Positions 28,360 to 40,000 of a DNA stretch of 64,000 nucleotides are shown here, one piece after another. The notes beneath the pieces were generated by a model, which made no database searches, was not told where the DNA came from, and worked only from the letters and a program-made list of their open reading frames with translations. The translations under genes and the position numbers were made by a program. Each line of letters opens with the position of its first letter. Within the stretch, counting starts at the first letter, position 1. This DNA comes from Dermatophagoides farinae (taxonomy: Eukaryota > Arthropoda > Arachnida > Sarcoptiformes > Pyroglyphidae): positions 129,001-193,000 of the forward strand of contig NC_134679.1 of the NCBI RefSeq assembly GCF_024713945.1, read 5' to 3'.

Positions 28360-29626
28360 TGTGTTGAAATCTCACACACAAAAAATAATCAATATGCCGG
28401 CCGGTTTATTGAAAACAAAACCAAAAACATTATTCATTGAATTGAATTTCAATCTATGTTGGATAGGTTGGATGAAATAAAAACAAATATTTAATTTTTC
28501 CATTTGGATTGGTGCTTCTATTGGTTATTAAGTTTTGATAACTTTATTCATTTATTAATGTTATTGTTATTGTTATTTGAAACATCACCTTGATCATTGA
28601 TAATGGTTAATTTCTTCACGATTCATATGATTCACTTATTTACAGGACTGGATTCACATACCCATGACCATATTCAACAATATTAAAAACTTGGCGGTGG
28701 AAAAACAAATTCAAATGGAAAAAAATTGTGTGGGTAAAATAATAATGATGGTGATCATGATTCTCGATGATCGAGATAAAGAGAGAGATGGAGAAAGAGG
28801 AAAAAGGCGGGGTCAAATTGGAAAATGTTGGTGGATAAATATAAAAAGCTTTTACTGTTTATGTGTGTGTGTGTGTCTTTGTTGTTGTTGTTGCTGTTGT
28901 TGGATGAAGAAGCAATCGCAATGCCGGGGCTTTTTTCTCTACTACTTTTTCCCATTATATTTACGAAAATTACGAATAGATGTATATACTTCTATGGCAA
29001 TTGGCCGTTTAGTGATGTGTTGATATTAGAAAGTTGTGGTGGTGGTGGTGATGATGGTTTCATTGGTATAATATGATGATGAAGGAGACAAACAAACACA
29101 AAAAAAGAATGGCAATGGTTGGTTTTTTCTCAATTTTTGGCGACAAAATTAATGATGACAAGAGATGTGTGTGCGTGTGTGATTTTTTTCTTCTTCCTTT
29201 TTTCTCTTATTCATTTTTTTTGGCTCAGCCTCTTAAAATATTCAATGGTGTCATGAAAGGTATGTGATGTGTGTGTATTGAGTATATAATTCATTCGGCC
29301 CGCCTTTGATCTAGTTTTTTTTATTTGTTTCGGTTTTTGTCACTTTTTTCCGATGACCAATGACCAATAATTTGGATAAACCTTGATTTGTTCTTTTTCG
29401 ACACAGAACTCAATGAATAAATTGATTGTGTTTTATTGATTTATTGATTTTTTTGTATTTGATTCTTGCCGCGAACTGTTTGAAGAAATTTTGTATGTTT
29501 TATTGTTGTAAAAATTCAGAATTTCATTATCAATTTTTAGGATGAAATTTTAAAATGAAAATGAAAATAACAATAAGACAATTTATTTTCTCAAAATTTA
29601 GTTAATTTTCAAATAATTCAAAATAT

Positions 29627-29735
29627 ACCACCATCTAGTGATTTGATTTTAAAACAATATTTGATTTAATTTTCACCAAAAGATGGCGAAGCTGAAAGCT
29701 CATGTTTTAAAAAATCTAAAAAAGTTGGCGCATGA
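29627..29735. promoter_or_regulatory. Cluster of CTCF-like motifs (possible insulator)
   Basis: Three elements lie within about 110 bp: ACCACCATCTAGTGAT (29627-29642; reverse strand reads CTAGATGGTGG), AAAAGATGGCGAAGC (29678-29692) and AAGTTGGCGCATG (about 29722-29734). Each resembles the CTCF core (CACTAGATGGC; fly form AGRTGGCGC), none perfectly. They stand out because GGCG is rare in this AT-rich sequence. The position between the FoxC promoter and CAMTA suits a boundary, but binding is unproven. Confidence 0.3.
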
Positions 29736-30990
29736 TTTAAAAAAGATTGGACACCATTTGAATGAATGAATGAATAAATAAACAAATGACCTGTATTGTC
29801 ATGCCAAAAATCTGAAAATTTCATTTTTATTGTTTAATTGGAAAAAATAGCGAAAATTCTTATGCTATTCAATCAATAATAAAGGAATGATGATGATTAG
29901 AATAATAATAATCAATGAAAATTAATCAATCATTCATATCAATCGATAAGAAAAAAATATAATAATCCATTTTATCAGTAAGAATGGAATAAAGAGTTCT
30001 TCATAATTTTGTTGTAATCGGATAGAAATTCGAATAATCGAAATTCAAAAGTTATATGAAATTGTCTATGATTGATTATTAGAAAAGAATTAAAGATGAT
30101 GATGATGAATATAGAGATCAAATAGAAAGGAATAAATCCAACGTGTGTATGTGTGGGTGTTGGTAAGAAATTTGATGCGCGTATCAATAAATTGTTGCTG
30201 ATGATTTTGTAATACTGAATCAAACAGTGAATGTGTGATGAATCAAATCAATTAAATCGGTCATTTAATGTCCATAGAGCTAATTGAATTTTTCTTTTTT
30301 TTTTTTGGTTTCGTTTTTTCTTCATTTTATTCAATCGATGGCCACAATTTGAAATCACCAGAAAAAGACGACGATCATTATTTATAATAAATCAAAAAAT
30401 ACAGAAAATGAATGAATTTGTTTGCTTCTTGTCGCACATTATTTTGTTATAAACAATTGTGCATGTGTTTGGGTGTGTGTGTCGTGGGTACATGAAATAT
30501 TTTTGACGATATTATGTTTGTTTGATTATTTTAGCATTTGCTTCAAAGACCATTCATTCCATTAATCAATATGATCATCACATAGAAAGAGAAAGAGAAA
30601 GGAATCGGCGCCAGAATGATGAAGGAGCTTTTCACAGTCAAAATATAGTGGAAAATAAAATTGAATGATGATGAGGAAAAAGTAGATTTGTCGGATGTGA
30701 GGAAATCAATTCTTCGGTCAGAATTCAAGAATGTTGATTCGGTTTGATTTTTCATTCCGTGGATCGAATGTTTCATATATGAGTGAGATAGATCTCAATA
30801 GTTTTATCGTTTTTTCTCCATTTGAAAAAATGTAACGAAAAAAATCGTTGATCGTGTGTGTATGTATGTGTGTGTCTAAGTTTCTTTTTTCGAAATGTGT
30901 CAACAATATTTGTCAATTGATTGGCGAATATAGAAACAAGGAAAAGAAGCAATTTTGATTTCTATTTTAGACTGCATATGGCAATGGCAA

Positions 30991-31006
30991 TGTAAACATG
31001 TTTACA
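30991..31006. promoter_or_regulatory. Perfect palindrome of two forkhead consensus sites
   Basis: TGTAAACATGTTTACA is identical to its reverse complement and contains GTAAACA on each strand, the canonical forkhead core. It lies 3.2 kb upstream of the FoxC start codon. A 16-bp perfect palindrome with two canonical cores is unlikely to be noise, but no functional evidence is available from sequence alone. Confidence 0.4.
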
Positions 31007-33396
31007 TCTGGAAAAATGAAAGAAAAATATTAAGAATAAATTTCATGTTGATAAAGAATTGTTAAATCATTCATACCTTATCCAGTATTTTTTTTCTTTT
31101 GTCTGAAGACAAAAATAAATTATGTAAATGAAGAAAAGTGAAATGAAATGAAATGTCCGGACTAAGAACTTTGAATGATGCCACCATCATATCGATCACA
31201 TATAATGCAAATAAATTCACAAAAATCGTGATAAATAATCACAGTTATTCCATCATCATTGTCGTGGTCGGAGAAAAAGAATCGATCTGTGGAAAAAAAG
31301 TGGAAAAAAAATCCGAAATTCATTCATTAATTCATGTCAATAACAATAATGTCACCGATTCTATCGATCGTGTAAATAATGGAATTTCATTTCACTTGCA
31401 ATGAACAAACAATAATAGACATGTGGGGTGAAATAATGGCGATTTGGTCATGGAGAAATGAAAAAATAAATTCATTTTCCGAAAAATAAAAACAAATGCA
31501 CAACACAATTGAATTCAATGAAAAAAATTACTGAATCAATGAATGAATGAATTTCAGGTCATCATCATCATCATCGATGAGTCAACGATCTTTGTGATAG
31601 AAATTGTGATAAGATATTCGTCTGTGTGCCGTGTATGTGTGCTAAATCATCATAGTCCAATCATATATTTATCGATCAAACATAAAATGTGACTATCTAT
31701 TGCAGAGAGGGAAAAAGAGAGAAAAAAATTGTAACGGTTATTGTTCATATTCAATTAACTTCACAGCACACACACACACAAAAAGTTTGAGAAATTGATT
31801 GTCATCAATATATAGCGTATCGAATTGATTGTTTCGAATTCAAGTTTATTATTTGAATAGTACACTATTATCACATGTATTCCAAAAAAAGAGAGAGAGA
31901 AAAAGAGAAAGAAAATGAAATTGAAATTGAATTTAGGAAATGAAATGATAACATGAAAAAAAATATCAGGATATCAAATCAGTATTTTTTTCGTTTCACT
32001 CTTTTATTCATTTTCTGTTATGTTTTGTTGATGTTATTTGATGGCCAAACAAAAAATACTCATTACAAGAATCCTTTCATTGTAATATAGATTGTTTCTT
32101 TTCAATGATAAATGAGAATTGCGAAGATGGATCAAATTTCCTTTTTCATCGTCATAACCACATTCCACATTTGGCTGTCATCATTTCGATTTTGGTCATA
32201 AATAAATTCATAAATTTTCAAACACACGAATCGTTCTGGGAGATCTGGGTGAAGGGCCATTTTTATTTTGCAAAATAATAAATAAATGTGTGTTTCGTAT
32301 AAGTAATAAATTCATATATATGGATATGGATCTTTGAATTTATCGAGGATAACTGTGGTAAAAGTTATAGCTGGTTCGTGATGAATTATTACTAACGTTG
32401 TTTTCTCATTGTTTTGAACTATACTATCATGATTGACCAGACATTTGTTTTTTGTGAATAAAAATATATTGCAGATCATTTGACAGATTATCACCGTAGA
32501 GTAAACTATATGACGCACAAGAGCAATACAGTTTATTTATTTATTTATTTGTTGAATTGAAACCAAAGAAAAAGAAAAAATTGGTTGTTGTTAAGGCTAA
32601 TTTCAATCGAAATGATGATGACAATGATGAACACTATACTTCTCAAAGCAATCAATTGGACCGAAGACCGAAAAAACATTCTCTCATCATCATCGTCAGT
32701 TTAATCATTGAATTGAATAGATTCTTTTTTCTTTCATTCAACCCGGTGATTTCTTTCACATCAAAGTGGCTAAATTCAGAGCAACTAGAGAAACGGGAGA
32801 AATTTAGCAAATCTAATGAAATTCAGTTATAATGTATGCGTGTTATATGCTAGATGCCTTTTTTATGGCAGTTGCCCACTTTATCATGGTATCATGTTTG
32901 TTGTTTGTATGTATGTTTTGAACGACAAGAATGTAAATGTGAATAAATAAATACGAATCAAACTCATTGACATCAAACCATTGAATCGAAAATCATTGAT
33001 CGATATATTACAGTGAATGAGCAAAAGTCTATGGCATAGCCAATAAAGTTAATTTTTTGGACAGGACACATTCACAATTCAAGTAATACAGAAAAAACTT
33101 GAAATACACAGAGAAGTTTAGTATATGGACAACAAACAAGAAAAAGAAAAATCAATTCCAATCGACATAGAATCCAAGTAGTCAATACTAATAATAAACG
33201 CAATTCCATCGACAACTTGAAACTTTTACAATAATAATCGCATTCGTCGTTAAGGTCATGTTGTTGTTGTTGTTCATGATGATGACATTTTTTTCATATC
33301 ATACAATTCTATAAAATAAACTTACAAGTTTTTTTCATTCAACCGAAACTTGAAAAATTTTGCCAGTTGTCATTATTCTGGTTTTATTGGTTCCTA

Positions 33397-33418
33397 TTTT
33401 TTTTTTTTTTTTTTTTTT
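33397..33418 (+). repeat. T22 homopolymer (A22 on the CAMTA sense strand)
   Basis: A run of 22 T on the + strand lies about 50 bp past the donor of the last visible CAMTA exon. On the CAMTA strand it is a long A tract followed by an AATAAA at about 33381-33386. It is a likely site of assembly or length variation. Confidence 0.9.
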
Positions 33419-33469
33419 GAAAAAAACAATAAATAAATAAATAAGAAAATTTCAAAGATACAAATTTAC

Positions 33470-33894
33470 CATTACTAAAGATTGTTGTTGTTGTTGTTTG
33501 ATCTTGATGGCCGCTGTTGTATTCAATGACGATGCGGTGGAATTGAATTGTAATGAATTTTGATTCAATAAATCCATTCGATGATTCAATATTTCATCAT
33601 TATGGTTGAAATAAGTGATGCTGTTGTCCAATTGTTGAGTAGTTTTAATCATGTTGTTGTTGTGGTTGTTGGTTGAATGGCGATATTCAAAAATTACTGA
33701 ATTAGAAATGATAACATCATTACATGAAACTTGTAATGTTATAAGACCAGGGTCATGTTTTGGACTAAAACACCTGAGTAGACCATTTTGAACCAATTCC
33801 GTTGCAACTGGAATATTATCAAATAGAATTCGATAATGATTATTTGAATTTAAATCATTGTACCAAGGACCGGCGACAAGAACTTTGATGCCAC
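33470..33894 (-). CDS. Camta: CAMTA exon 8 (TIG domain)
   Basis: Acceptor TTGTAG, donor ATG|GTAAAT. Encodes residues 1435-1576: the bulk of the TIG/IPT immunoglobulin-like fold (GIKVLVAGPW, LLRCFSPKHDPGLITLQVS, IISNSVIFEY), then a Gln/Asn-rich tail containing NDEILNHRMDLLNQ, which may correspond to the short segment after TIG in other CAMTAs. Reading through the donor adds only five residues (VNLYL) before a TGA at 33454-33452. Confidence 0.9.
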
Positions 33895-36800
33895 CTACAA
33901 TCAAAACAGGAGAAAAATTAAAAAATGTTTTTCCAAAATAAAAAACAAAAAATAAAAAAAACTTTGAAAAACAGATCAGCTGACGATGTGGTTCAAATAG
34001 CTAAGGATGATACTGAGAAAAATAAGTATCAAGAGTTGAAGCCACTTGAATTAGTTAAAATTTTTCAATAACTTACACCACTGCTACTACTTACAACCAT
34101 TGAATTTAAACATTAATATTGAAATATTGAAATATTGAAATATTGATTTGATTGAAAGTGAGAGAAAAAGAAAACTTTTTCAAAATACAAATCGGTATGA
34201 ATTTCTTTCTGAAAATTTTCATAATAGAAAGCCAAAATCTTACAAATAATGATAGCCACTAGAAATTAAGCCTCAAGATATAAAATGTGAATTCAGATAA
34301 CCGCGATATATTATAAGTGAATAAAGGTTAATAATAATCATTGAAAGAATAGCTATGATATGCAGAATTGTGAATGAAAACCAAAAAAAAAAAAAAAAAA
34401 CAAATGGAATGAAAAAACGAGAAAGAAAAAAATTCCCTTGTGGGACACTGAAAAAGAAATGAGGCAACGAAAAAAAACCGAGTTCATAACATTTGATTTA
34501 GATTTTGATTAGATTCCTAGGAAACGATACATTTTCAGCTCTGTGTATATGTCTGAAATCAAAGAGAATTAAAGAACAACTAATAGATGGTGATTCAGCG
34601 AGCAAATAGTGTGAATGTAGCAATCAATTTAAAAAAAAAACAAACACAGACTAACCAACAATATTGTTGGCGAGGCGAGAATGAAAAAATTTAGATTTCT
34701 AAATAGAAAAATACAACATAAGATTATTTTGGATCGAAAGTTTTTTCTCACCATTTTATTCTGTTTGCTTTTGTCATTCAGTCTCTGTGTTTGTGTATTT
34801 CCAGTGATTACAATAACAAATTACTTTTGTAATTTGGAAAAAAATAACAAATGAAACGACAATGAAGCAAGCGGCAACTGTGAAGAAAATAAAGGAAACA
34901 ACATGCATTTCAAGATTTCAAACAAAATTTCCATCATCCATCTTTTCAATTCATCAATCGAAAAAAATTCAAAACTGAAAAAAACGATTCTGAATTTAAG
35001 GCAAATAATCATTTGAGCCAATAATAATCATCATGGTGATTACTATGAAGATCACATTACAAACATAAAAAATCAGATAATGAAATACAAAAAAAAATCC
35101 AGAACAAAACCAAAATTTGTTGATAAGAGGAAAACCAGACTAGATCGAATATTCCACAGACGTATCTGTACAACTACAATCACTGATTTTAGCTTGACGA
35201 TTACCTTGAAATATGAATATATCGCTAATGAATTATGTATCAACTTCATTTCATTACACGTAATAATGATTGGTTCTCAAAGAGTGTCGTCAATGAACAC
35301 TGTAGCTGGAATCAGAACTTCAACAAAATTCCCAACAGAATTGTTTGATTTTTATTTTCATTGGTATCATGATCAGATCAGATCATTATACAAAAAACGA
35401 AGATTTCGAAATCTATTTCTTTTTGTTTTCCTCAACACCTACACACGTTGTGCATAATATAACATATTATTGAGATGAGCAAAAAAAAATTATGGCGATT
35501 CACAAGTCAAATTCTACAATAACAAGTTGAATACCTTGAATGCCTAAAATAATGATCAAAATGAACCAATTATCTCGATTCATTAAGTCTTAATGTGCAT
35601 GTGCATGTGTGTGCATGTGGGAGTAGGTAGTTATTATTATTGTCGCCGTCGTCGTTGCTTCAGGTTAGGTTCTATAAAGTATAAAAATTATTACAACCAA
35701 AAAAAACCAGACTACCAGATACACACACACATAGAGAGATAATCAACGAAACAAAACAAAACAAAACAAAAACGAAGGACAATATTAAAACCATTCAAAT
35801 CGAAACCATATATGTTATTCTGAAAAAAAGAGAGAAAGAGAGCCAAATATAGTGGAGAAACCCGAAGCGTTGTTTTGGAGGAAAATTTTTTTTCTGTAAT
35901 ATTCTGGTTTAGTTTGTTAGCTATGAGTTTTTTTCTTCGCTTCTATATATCTCATCTTGAGGTGCTTAATTTGATTCCTGGTTTTTTCTCCTTCAATGGG
36001 ACCCTATAGGATTTTGAGAGAAAAAACCGAAAAAATGATTTGATCAGGTGATACCTACATGTTGTGAACAACATAATGCTGTAAAAAACAAACACACACA
36101 CACACACACATTTTATATAGAATCCAGATACTAGAATCTGCTTTTCATTTTTTCAGTATAATGTTTTAATTTTTTTCTCTTTACTAGTTTATTCTTGTTT
36201 TTTTCGAGTACTTTTTTATCATACACACACAAACAAAAAGAGAGAGAGAGAAAGAGATGGCAAATGGGTGCCCAAATTCAATTAATTTTTATTGCCATTG
36301 GACGATAAGTCTATTTTCGTTGTCTTTGTCGTACTTTTTTCTCGTTATCCTGTTATATCATCATTATCATCATGGCGAATCATTATCATCGAGTCGATGA
36401 TTATGATTTACACACACACACACAAAATATGGCCATTGTGGACAATAGCAGTAGTAGTATTTTTCTGGCCGGTTGAATAAATGAACCAAAAAATATCACC
36501 ATATCAATTCTCAAATATTCTAATTCAATTCATTAGATTATTGGATTGGATGATGTAGTGACCATGTGGCTTTATCCATCTTCATCATTGTAAGGATGAT
36601 TCGGGATCTAAAACCGAATATAGAGTTTAGAGTATATATAAAATATAGAGTTTTTCTCTATTTTCGATTGATCCTTGTCACTAAATATTGGTATAGTTGG
36701 TTGTATTATGTTCCCGGTTCGCACATATAGAGAAGAAAAATGAAAATTGATTGAATTCAGAGGATACAATAATACGATCGAAATATTGAATAAACAAAGG

Positions 36801-36976
36801 TCAAAATCAACAGACAAAAGATATCACAGATGATCATGATGATGAGAATAAACAGAGTATATATGGGGCAGAGCGGAAAAAATCCTTAATGGATCTTTTT
36901 ATTCATATAGATAAATATGGTGCCAGAGAATTTCACGTCAAATGCAATTTTTTTGATCCGTCAGTTCTGAATCTGT

Positions 36977-37009
<33 letters not shown>

Positions 37010-40000
37010 GATAAATGATAAAAGTTTTTTTTTTTCTTTTTTGCTATCCAGACGACTAGGGGCTGAAATGAAATTTTTTTCCAATTTTTTTTGACTCGGA
37101 AACTTTTTTTACCAAAGACGGGAGAGTATTGTTTCCGTAGCCGTTCAATTTTTATTTTTTTCGCTTTATTCGAAATGGTCTGATGACACGCAATATAATA
37201 CATATGCACAACATACGGCAGAGTTACCATCCAATTATACGAGGATAATAATAATGATTACTTCGGTTGATGATGATGATGAGGATGAAAGAAAAAAACA
37301 TTTCAGATTCCACACAGATGACAAAGGTTAACGATCACGAATATTTTTTTCTTTTCTCATCTCTATGTTAATAATCGTTAAGAATTTATCCAGAATTAAG
37401 TCAGTGAACCGAAAAAAGTTTTTCTCTTTAACAATAACAACAATAACAGTAGCTCTAACCGATCCAAATGGAAATTTTTTGTGCATTTCATTTATGTCGG
37501 CACTATTTTTCAGTGGGAGTGAAAAATGAAAAAGATAAAAGTATTGCACTTGAAACTAGCAATAATCGGTACACACACACACTCAAGTAATGAATGTTGA
37601 ATTGTTCATTAAATTCCAATAAAAAGAGCAGACAACGACAACAAAAATTTTTTTTGACATGTTTAAATGAATGATGGTAGATGAAAAAAAAAGATTTGTC
37701 ATTTCATAATGATAGAAATAGGGTGGTCACTTGATATTGATATATATTTTTGGAAACATACCTTCTGTATAGCACCACTCAGGTGAATAATCGGTGATAT
37801 GGTTCATGGTGGCGGCAATATTACTGTTGTTTTTATTATTTAACATTGTATCTGAATCAATAACGATTCTACGATGTTGTTGTTGTTGATTATCGGATGA
37901 TGATGATGCTGATTGTCGTTGTTGTGGTTGTGATTGAAATTCTTCATCATTCAATGAATCATTATTAGTTTTTATCATTAATAAATTGGCAGTGCTTAAT
38001 TGTCGTTTCAATAATGGATAATTTTGTGACATTGTTTTTGCCGTCGCAGTCGTCGTTATTGTTGTTGTTGTTGTTATTGTTGTTGATGTTGTGGGTGGTG
38101 GATTATTTATTACATTCATAACAATACCAGTAGACGCCTTTCTTGTTTTTGTAATGGAAAAATTTCCATTCTCATCAACGGTTACGTCAATGGGTGTTGT
38201 ATTACTACTAGTACTAGCACCATTATTTGGCTCATTTGATGATATAACTATGCAATCAATCAATAAATTATTGTCGTATTATAATTAGATGGTTATGGCT
38301 AACTTACCGGAACTGATTTCATTGTATGACAATGAATCCGTTGTTGCTGTCGATCGAACACCACTACCACCCCCACCATTTTTAATAAATAATTTTGATT
38401 TAGTTAAATTATTCGTTGTCCAAAATTCCTGTACACAAGTCGGTATTTCATTCTCATCCGTTGTAATCAATTCATTATCCAATTGTTTGGCTCCTACATT
38501 ATTATTAGATGATGAATTCAACAGAAAACATTCACGATTCTTGGATTCGATAGATTCTGTTCGTTTGATGATGAAATTAGGGGATTGACTAGATTTTCGA
38601 TTCATAATAATAGTTTCAGATGATGGACGTACAATACACGTTGAAGAATTGAGATTTTTTTCATCTCGTCGTCTATCTTCATCAGTTTTATTGTTATTGT
38701 TATCGTTATTGTCATTGGAAGCGATTGTTTCATTAACTTGATTAGACTGATTTGTATGCATAACATTATTGCTGTTGTCATTGCTATTATTATTATGGTT
38801 AGTTGTTGTTGTTATATGGTTAAGGTCATTTACTGTTGTTGTTCCATCATCATCATCATCATCATCATCATGAGGATGATGATCAACTAAATGATCATCA
38901 AATTCGCCAAACATATCAAATGTTTCTAGATTGAATAAAATCTCATCCGATGTTGCTATATCTTCATGATCCATAAAATCGATTGTTGTTGCTGTTGTAC
39001 ATGTATTATTGTTGTTGTTGTTTTTGTTGTTTCCATTTTCATTATCATTACTTTCATGATCATGACTGTCAACGGTACGGTTATTATTATTTGAGCCATT
39101 AAATGGATGCTCATCATGACAATGTGAAGAAATATTCATCAAATCATTTTTGGTCAAATGACCATGTTGTTTCAATGTTGAATCATCATGATATTCTGAC
39201 GGTCTAGTAGTCTGATTCAATAGATTAAGATTTAAATGTTGATTTTGAGTATCTGAAATTATGAATGAATTGTGATGATCATCATGTAACAAGGCTAATC
39301 GATTACTACTATTATTATTATTGTTGTTGTTATAATTTACTGAATTGATCAAACTATCACGACCAATTATATGTGGATGATGATGATGATGACTAGATTG
39401 TTGCTGTTGTTGTTTAGACATCAAATGATCATTCATTACATTTGATGTATTTGTTACAGAATTTATCGATGTTGATGAAGATGAATGATGATTATTTGTA
39501 TCCACCATTTGCAAACAATTCATCAAACTATTGTCATTGTCAATATCGAATAATGTATCAAATGAATCAAAATTATTCTCATCATCATCATTCGTTCGAT
39601 GTGCAGTAGTATTCATTGATAATGAATCCGGAAATGATAATTTTGAATCTAAACAATGATGACGATGATGATGTGGATGTTGATGATTTAGATAATTGCC
39701 ATTACCAGTGATGATTAAATGATTGAGATTTTTATGAGTAGTATTATGTCCCAATAAATGATGTTCAGGTGTCGATGCATTACTCGCACAGATTAACATT
39801 GATTCTTCATCATCTGAAAAGAATTTCAATTCATTTCAAAAAAAAAAAAATTTATGATTTTTCCATGTAAAACGAACCTAAATGATGAAAAGTACCTCCA
39901 CCCAATTCGTTCAATGTATCCATTTCAATTTCAGCCATTGTAATGTCATCATCATCATTATCATTGGATAATGTTTGCATCGTCGTCGTCGTTGTTGTTG

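Larger units (their letters stand above)
27799..33469. other. Region between the FoxC start and the last visible CAMTA exon; no exon detected
   Basis: Contains the 5' flank of FoxC and whatever follows CAMTA exon 8. I looked on the minus strand for ankyrin-repeat or IQ-motif coding sequence expected downstream of the TIG exon and found none. Open frames such as 32312-32518 (-) or 31153-31404 (+) have no domain signature. Notable short elements are divergent forkhead-type sites at 28347-28359, a cluster of CTCF-like motifs at 29627-29735, a GCGCGT CAMTA-type element at 30177-30182, a perfect forkhead palindrome at 30991-31006, and a T22 run at 33397-33418 (A22 in the sense of CAMTA). Confidence 0.55.

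Noticed and set aside
32840-32890. Minus-strand sequence reading MIKWATAI, considered as the ankyrin-type PLMWACA of CAMTA
   Set aside because: A stop follows within a few codons, no flanking ankyrin residues, and no acceptor/donor pair in phase.
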